From positions 620,001-684,000 of the forward strand of contig JAFEUB010001051.1 of NCBI GenBank assembly GCA_024529925.1: 64,000 bases of DNA, written 5' to 3'. Position 1 is the stretch's first letter, and each line of letters begins with the position of its first letter. The DNA comes from Ophthalmolycus amberensis. Taxonomy: Eukaryota; Chordata; Actinopteri; Perciformes; Zoarcidae. Both the position numbers and the translations under genes were made by a program. A model generated the notes under the pieces. The model was not told the DNA's origin. It saw only the letters and a list, made by a program, of their open reading frames with translations, and did not search any database. Positions 57,785 to 64,000 of this stretch are shown one piece after another.

Positions 57785-57995
57785 ACTTTAGAGCTGCTGC
57801 ATATTTCCGATCTTTGGACGGAGCCAGGCTAGCAGTTGACTCCTGTTTCCAGTCTTTATACTAAGCTAAACTAGGCTAAGCTAATCGCCTCTTGGCTCAA
57901 GGTTCATCAATAATATATATGCATGAAAGTGGTCACTATGGTCACCTTCTCCTCTCACTATAAGTAAGGCAGCAAACTATTCCTTTAAAGTGTCA
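57785..57995 (+). repeat. TAGCTTAGC-type dispersed repeat, copy 2
   Basis: It reads GGACGGAGCCAGGCTAGCAG, then GTTTCCAGTCTTTATACTAA and a GCTAAGCTAAT segment, followed by ATGAAAGTGGTCACTATGG. It is the inverted partner of 54700-54945, with the L2 LINE between them. Confidence 0.65.
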
Positions 57996-59100
57996 AATAT
58001 TGCTCTTCATCATTCATCAGCAAAGAAAGGAGAAGCTACCAGGGCTGTACCATTGTTAGTGACAGTCATAATAATAATACAGCCAGGATTAATAACTGGC
58101 TGCTGTGAAAATCAGTTAGAAGTCAAAAAAAAAAAAAAAGAAGTAAGTCAGACCGCGAATAGGACTCAAATTAGCAATAAACTTCTAATACTCATAAAGT
58201 CCAGGGCAGCTACTTAGCATTTCTCTGAGTTAGAACCCTGGACGTGTGCTGCAGACCTTCTATTAGCAGCCTCGCTGCAGCCATGTGAATAAAAATAAAG
58301 ACTCCACCCTAATAAAACACAATTGTGAACATTTTCTTCTAGCAAACAGCCAAAAAGTGTCCAGATCTGAGACATTAAATGGCAAAGCTGTTATGTTGGG
58401 CACCTTCGTTTGAAGGACTTTTTTCATAATGCTCCTAAATGGAATATATAACACCTAAATAAAAATGGCTCTCTGTGTGCTTTGTAGGGGGAAAACGAGT
58501 CTTGACTGAAAGACGAGACGCCTCGGGTGCGAGGAGCTGTCAGATCGGTGGCTACAGTTGAGATCAGGAGTCAGGATACGTGTATAAAAGGCGGATATTA
58601 GAAAATATATTAATTTCTCTTAAATAAAATTACACTTACTGCCCTTTCTCGGGACTGTACCGCAAATATGTTTTCCTCTCCCCCCTTAAGTGTTCTTTTA
58701 CAGACATATGCATGTACGTTGTCCAACAAGAAAGAAATATGTCAATCCCTTTGGTTTCTAATGGCCTAATGTTATAAACACACTAAAGACGGAGTCCTGA
58801 TTGGCGCGGTTGCTGATGTGCTGGAAGGACTCGCTGGTGAGGCAATGGTCCAGGCTCGTTCCACGTTCTGGTTTTGGACCGAGGAGCTCCGACCCCGTTG
58901 CCATGGCTGTGCGGCCCAGACTGAGACCCAGATTGATGTCCAAGGGCCGTGTTCTGGACGGACGCCCCTCAGCCTCGGCCCCTGTTGGATCTGCTCGGAC
59001 TTGGAGGTCCGCATCCAGACTACGACAGAGGTCTAAATCCAGCCCGATCTCACGCAAAAGCTTCTTCTTCTTTTTTTGCTCCGTGCAGCTCAGGTGTGGC
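57996..59100. other. Downstream flank of MPP7
   Basis: No gene recognised. A 139-codon minus-strand frame (58758-59177) crosses the poly-C run and has no family resemblance. An A-tract occurs near 58126-58140. Confidence 0.55.
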
Positions 59101-59111
59101 GACGCAGCAGT

Positions 59112-59117
59112 TTTATT
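59112..59117 (-). terminator. Candidate polyadenylation signal of MPP7
   Basis: AATAAA on the minus strand, about 110 nt after the MPP7 stop codon. It is the closest match below the stop. The downstream GU-rich element is weak and a poly-G tract (minus strand) lies between the stop and the signal, so a longer 3' UTR is possible. Confidence 0.4.
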
Positions 59118-59124
59118 CCCGTTT

Positions 59125-59143
59125 CCCCCCCCCCCCCCCCCCC
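59125..59143. repeat. Poly-C run (19 bp)
   Basis: Uninterrupted C run in the presumed MPP7 3' UTR (poly-G in the transcript). Confidence 0.95.
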
Positions 59144-59226
59144 AGCAGACATAGAAAGATTTTTTAAAAACCTGCATATTTTGGCCAAAGCCCTTCCCTT
59201 TTTTCCTCGTACAGTCCGTGTGGATC

Positions 59227-59406
59227 TCAGGAGTGAGTCCAGCTGACCGGAACCCAGTGGGTCTCCGTCTCCACTTTCTTCAGCGCCAACCGGAGCTCGC
59301 CGAAGGCTGCCGAGAGGTCATCGTTCACTATGACCTTCTCGAACAGGTGGCCGTGTTGGGCCTCCAGCGTCTGGGCGGCGGTCACCATCTCCTGGAAGTC
59401 CTCCTC
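59227..59406 (-). CDS. mpp7: MPP7 last coding exon (C-terminus of guanylate-kinase-like domain)
   Basis: 180 bp encode 59 residues plus TGA after an acceptor CTGCAG. The peptide begins EEDFQEMVTAAQTLEAQHGH, continues LFEKVIVNDDLSAAFGEL and ends ETHWVPVSWTHS, practically the known vertebrate MPP7 ending. MPP7 is a membrane-associated MAGUK scaffold (L27, PDZ, SH3 and GK domains) that, by family knowledge, joins DLG1 and LIN7 at epithelial junctions. Only the end of the inactive GK domain is here. The preceding exon (ending ...KPFT in human) was not found up to position 64000, so the upstream intron exceeds 4.5 kb. Same strand as ARMC4, about 20 kb from its first exon. Confidence 0.93.
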   Translation of the reverse strand, partial: EEDFQEMVTAAQTLEAQHGHLFEKVIVNDDLSAAFGELRLALKKVETETHWVPVSWTHS

Positions 59407-62400
59407 CTGCAGCGTGCGTGAGAACAGAGCGACAGAAGACAGAAGGTGAGAGACACAAAATGCACGAGATGGCGGCAAAACCGAATGGGGGGGGCGGGAA
59501 CCGAGGGTAGCCTCGGTAAACAGGAGGGGAGATAAATTCACATACTGTGAACACAAAATAGATGGCCTTGAACACGCAAATAAACACAAAGTAAAGTGGC
59601 CCGTGTGAAGCCCTTTATAACCTCCCGGAGACACGGTACCCACACATGAACCCGACCACGCACTAAAAGCTCCCCGTGCAGCAACCCGACCTCAAGGAAT
59701 GTTTATCATTTCCTCACACGGTCGTCCAATTCACAAAGAAAATACAAAAAAAAAAAAGAAAGTTCTCAAAATAAGCAGGGGACAAAAACATAACCGGCAT
59801 TTCCAAAAGACAGACATGTAAAACATACACTATAGCCGGTCTGGATTTTATATGCGGGTTGGGGAAATCCACCGTCAGGACTAGGAGGGATCGGACCGCC
59901 TGAACCCGGCCGAACATTTCTCGAAGGTCAGAAGTGTGTGTGCGAAATAGATCTCAAAATGGGCACGAATATGTATATGTGATCTACAAAGGAAAAATAA
60001 GATTCAAAAATGTGATGATGAAAATGATTTGTGCGCAGTTTTCTTTCATAATATCACAACATTTGAACACACGTTCACAGATCCGATCGTGGTCGATCTT
60101 CCAAAAGCTTCCTGTGTGGACAGAAGATGACTCTAGACTCCATTTGATAGAATCAAAACGCGATTCAACTCATGACTTTGTTTGAAAGTTCAGCGTTTAC
60201 AACTTGCAAGCATCACGTACAAAGGCACACCTCATCAGCTCGTGTTTAGATGTTCTGAACTAAGAAATACAATAAAGTGAATACACATCTTGGGACTCCA
60301 TCCAGTGTAGGACTCCACTGACACTTTGCATTACACACAAACTTACTCAACTTTCATATCGACGTTAAGTCATGAATTCACTTATATTAGGCGGGGCGTT
60401 GTAATATAGACTTGATGATTTAAAGGGGATGTCTATGCTTATTTTCTGGTTCGTAATTGTTCTCAGTTTTTTTTACTAGGACGTGTTTACACGCTTCGGT
60501 GTTAAAAACAACTCATTTTTCTCACACGGTCCGTCTGAAACGCTCCGTTTTGGCGCCTGTCTCTTTAAGACCACGTGCTGAAAAAAGCCCGGTCGGCTCT
60601 GATTGGCTTGCGAGAGAAATATGGCGCGCCTTTTGCAAAGGTAGTTCTTATTCTAATGAGCCTTCAATACTAACATGCCAGTTTTCAGAATTGTGTGCAA
60701 AGTTACATTTTTTGTGTGCATTTAATGGAGGAAAACTAAGTACAGTATATTTTGGGGGAATGTCTCGTCCAGTTCATAATACTGCAATTATAAAAATATT
60801 GCAACGCTTTCGTCAGTGGCTCATTGTGTTACCTTGACTTAACAGACTTATATCAATGAAAATCTTTGAGATTGCCACTTTAAATTAAGTAATGGTTTAC
60901 TAATTCAGTGGGTGAATGAATGAGCTAGTTCACGACATATTGCGGGCTAGGGTTCGCTTGGTTAAGCACACATCCATTTAAAAAGGTGCCTCGTCAGCAC
61001 AACACGAGAGAGTGTACATGAAATCCCTGCATGCTGCTGCACTGAGGTTTAAATAGGGGTCCTTCAGGGGGGGGGGAGGGTGAAGACTTTTTCCAGGTCC
61101 ATATGCAAATCAGCCGTCCAGTGTACAGAACAAAACCACGTGCTAACTGTGAGGTGTAGCCAAACAGCATATATTTATCAGGGTGGGAGTCAACACGTCG
61201 CCTATCTGCGGCTCCTGTATTCATAGACGGAGCGTTCTGAGACAGCGCAGGTATCTCTCCCCGGTGGTCCCCTCTGAGGCTGCCAGCCCTGTGGGTCCTG
61301 GCCGGTGCGGCCTTTGGGTGCAACAGCGGGGCTAAAGTGGCTGCACTGATTTAGCCTCGTGTTTTTCCTGGAAACGCTCAGCTGTAGATTTCTGGACAGA
61401 TATGGTTTTCATAGTGAGCCCCTTTTGCCAAACACACAATTATAAATACGCACAGATGCACATTCATGTGCATGAAACTCAAATTGCGCGCACACACACA
61501 CATGCAAGCAGGACTGAGCTGCGAGTGCCTCGCTAAAGCTTCAAACTCCCAAGCCAAGGAGTCGCTTCAGAATGTTTCTGGTGGGTTTTCCGCTTCGTAA
61601 TGGATTTGTTGCGCAGCTAAATATAAAAACTCAGTCGCTGTGGCACTTGGCAAAAAGGCCCGTTTTCTGTTATTTGTTAAAAATAATCTCTCTCACAGAC
61701 AGAGGGTTTTGTTGGGCCGCAGGAGAGAAGTCTTTCACGGCGGGACTGTGATTCCTCGTCATCTGCGGTCTCTCACTGTTGGGACTCACAGATGACCGCC
61801 ACGTGCGACGCACACAACACCTCGGACCGGTCCTGGCAACTAAACATACCCAGGGAGCTGTTTTGTGTGTGTGTGTGTGATGTTTCCATGCCCGCCGGCG
61901 GGGTCACTGCGTCTGTCTCTCGTTAGACCGTTCCAGGTAAAAGAACATTAATCACAGCGGGACGCCACTTAAGGGACAGCGAGCTGGGTGGAGAGACGGA
62001 AAAGAGAATGAGAACCGGTGGGGAGAATATAGTGAGAGATGCAGGGTGAAGGAAAAGAGACGGATGTAAAGAGAGAAAACGGAAAGCTGGGCGGGTGAGT
62101 GGATATTCTCTTGGCGTCCGCTGCTCCGCGCTGGAATCGCTCTCCTCCGAGGGCAGTTTGAGCCGATGCCACTTTAAGGAGGGCCAAACTGGAGAAACGA
62201 GAAATCGTTCCTCCCCGCTGCCATTAGATAGTTTAATTTCCACATGAAACGATGGAGCGTCTAGTGCCTGTTTAAGCGCTCTGTTCTGGATAAATGGCCG
62301 TTTTCACTGCGCAAAATGAGGCCGCTGACTCCCAGTTTGGTTTGACCACTGATGTTTGTCCGGGCTGGAGATTTTAAAATCATTGTCGAGCTTTTATGGC

Positions 62401-64000
62401 TTTGTATTGTTTAATCATTTTCCTGATTGTAGTTATTTGTGATTTTCCTGTGTCCGTTTTCCTGTGTTAAGAGGAAAACGTCGCCTTACAGGACTATTTC
62501 AGTGGCACAAAACAGCGTGCGTATCACCCCCCCCCCCCTTTATTAATCTACATAACACACACCTGTCCTCTCTTTCTCTAAATAAGCATCCAAAGCCAAG
62601 CAGATCTCTACAAATCAGCTTTAAATGACTGCGGTAACATCACATTACAGCCTGAATCATGCGTTGCATTGTTGGTTTTTTCTACATTGAGCTTCAGCTC
62701 AAATATCGACGGGACGTTGTGTTCCACTGTGACCGAGCTGCACGCCCCGTGTCATATAAGACGCTACCTCAGCTCACATTAAGACAGATGCATCTTGGGA
62801 GCTGCATGAACTTGAACTTTGCCCAGGCTTTCCCATCATGCCCCTTTGCTGCGTCCCATAGAACATGAAGGGGAGCCGAGTTCAGTGTATGGTGGAATGA
62901 GAAGGCCGTTAGGAATGGTCAAATATTGTGAATTTCTTAGGGTTTTTTGTGTGTTGCAACATGAGGTCAGCACTGAAGAGGTCTATTTCTTTATAGGTGA
63001 AGTTCAAGTCCCGATTTCGTTCGGATGCGTACCATGCGGACCAGAAGTCAATGAAAAGTAAAACTTAAAATGTTTAAGTGATTTGGCAATTTGGTTATGG
63101 CAGCCTGGGACTTTTTAATCTATGGGTGGGGGCTAAAGAGTGATGGGGAAAGTAAGCAGGCGGTGGGGAATATTAAAAGGAGTTCAAACTGATGGTTCAC
63201 ATGTGATTTGCATACGTTTCCAATAAAGAAACAAAACCACAGCTGGAAGAGGTGTCTCACTTCTCCCCGCCATGTTGGATTTACACCTGCAGCTCACACC
63301 CCATCACCGTCTCCACCGATCCCCCTTCTTCACTCATCCTCGCGTTGCCAGTTCGTCTCCATTTCTCTGACAGGCCCCTCTCGCTCTCTCGCTCTCTCTC
63401 TCCCCCCCCTCCCTCCCTCCCTCCCTTCTCCTCCTCGTGGTGTCCCGCCAGGCCCTCCGCGGTGTGTCGCTGACCGAAATCTTGGCCTTCGCGCTGCCTG
63501 CAGGCGAGCGAGACACGTGTTCGCTCGCCCGCACGCGCCGTGGGGCTGGGAAAACCATCATCCACCCCCACCACCCCCAGCCGGCAGCAGCACCGAGCGC
63601 AGGCTAATTGGTTTCATCTGCGTCGGGGGCCGGGATGGAGGTGTGTGAGGGATGACCTCATCACTCACGCACACACATAACGTACACACAGGGTCCAGAT
63701 AGTGTTGCTGATATTTCTTCTTGCTGCTAATCTGCTGTGTTTCTTCAGTGTTACACGATGACATCATTGTATAGAGCTTCATAAATAACTATAATTGATG
63801 GTTGCATTGTGGTTGAACACCATTTGTATCTCCCCGGCCGCTTGTTTAAAATCCCTCCTTATTCTAACCTACTGTATATCCTATTATCTGTTTCCTGTTA
63901 TTTTCTGTTGTAGCTTTCCTCACAGGGGTCATTCAACTTTCATCTAACTTAATGTCATCTGAGACAACATGTCATGCTGATCGATGTCGGACTCAGTGTG
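59407..64000. other. Probable MPP7 intron
   Basis: No MPP7 exon or other coding sequence recognised. A possible dispersed repeat lies at about 60430-60650 (CTCTGATTGGCTTGCGAGAG and GTCTCTTTAAGACCACGTGC). Simple repeats include (TG)8 near 61864, a C run near 62527 and a CT/CCCT-rich stretch at 63378-63425. Confidence 0.6.
60430..60650 (+). repeat. Possible dispersed fish repeat
   Basis: Contains CTGAAACGCTCCGTTTTGGC, GCCTGTCTCTTTAAGACCAC and GGCTCTGATTGGCTTGCGAG, phrases I associate with a teleost interspersed element. No second copy in the window and no clear ends. Confidence 0.35.

Noticed and set aside
58758..59177. 139-codon minus-strand frame just past the MPP7 stop
   Set aside because: It includes the poly-C run as poly-Gly and has no family likeness; it lies in probable 3' UTR or flank.
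63208..63648. 146-codon plus-strand frame
   Set aside because: Pro/Ser-rich translation of CT and CCCT simple repeats.
1..64000. CRISPR arrays, operons, prophage or plasmid functions
   Set aside because: No regularly spaced repeats or bacterial-type gene packing; the sequence is a vertebrate intron-exon landscape.

Overview
The window is vertebrate nuclear DNA, almost certainly from a ray-finned (teleost) fish. The genes are split by GT-AG introns, the introns carry fish-type interspersed repeats (an L2-clade LINE, hAT-like MITEs, a tRNA-derived SINE tail, GCTAA-rich elements), and CA/TG microsatellites and long poly-C/poly-G runs are common. Nothing prokaryotic is present: no operons, CRISPR arrays or insertion sequences. 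I could not name the species.

Two protein-coding genes are supported, both on the minus strand. From about 39.65 kb down to 6.0 kb lies ARMC4/ODAD2, the armadillo-repeat subunit of the outer dynein arm docking complex of motile cilia. I resolved one non-coding first exon and 19 coding exons. Their phases close exactly over 3066 nt, giving 1022 codons that start at the conserved MGxxL...TQWT N-terminus. Only the short final exon, about 37 residues in the human protein, is missing, probably beyond the left edge. Exon 1 contains a near-consensus RFX X-box, as expected for a motile-cilia gene. At the right, 59227-59406 is the last coding exon of MPP7, a MAGUK scaffold: the end of its guanylate-kinase-like domain, stopping in ETHWVPVSWTHS. 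From memory of the human map, ARMC4 and MPP7 are neighbours in the same order and orientation on 10p12, so this is a conserved pair.

Layout: 1-6025 is probably the last ARMC4 intron. 6026-21625 holds most ARM-repeat exons, with introns of 116 bp to about 5.7 kb. 21626-28097 is a 6.5 kb intron. 28098-38476 holds the N-terminal, acidic-linker and first ARM exons. 39577-39700 is the first exon and promoter area. 39.7-59.1 kb is an intergenic stretch without a gene, containing SINE-like pieces, a 515-bp hAT MITE with 8-bp target duplication, and an L2 LINE fragment with an open 416-codon reverse transcriptase. 59.4-64 kb is probably MPP7 intron.

The most checkable observations are a GC-AG intron in ARMC4 forced by reading frame, the X-box with an overlapping 14-codon upstream ORF, a nested MITE insertion dated by its target-site duplication, a very similar pair of L2 3' ends, and a coding GAG microsatellite. 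I found no evidence for a new biological system; this is an ordinary gene neighbourhood with interesting repeat history.
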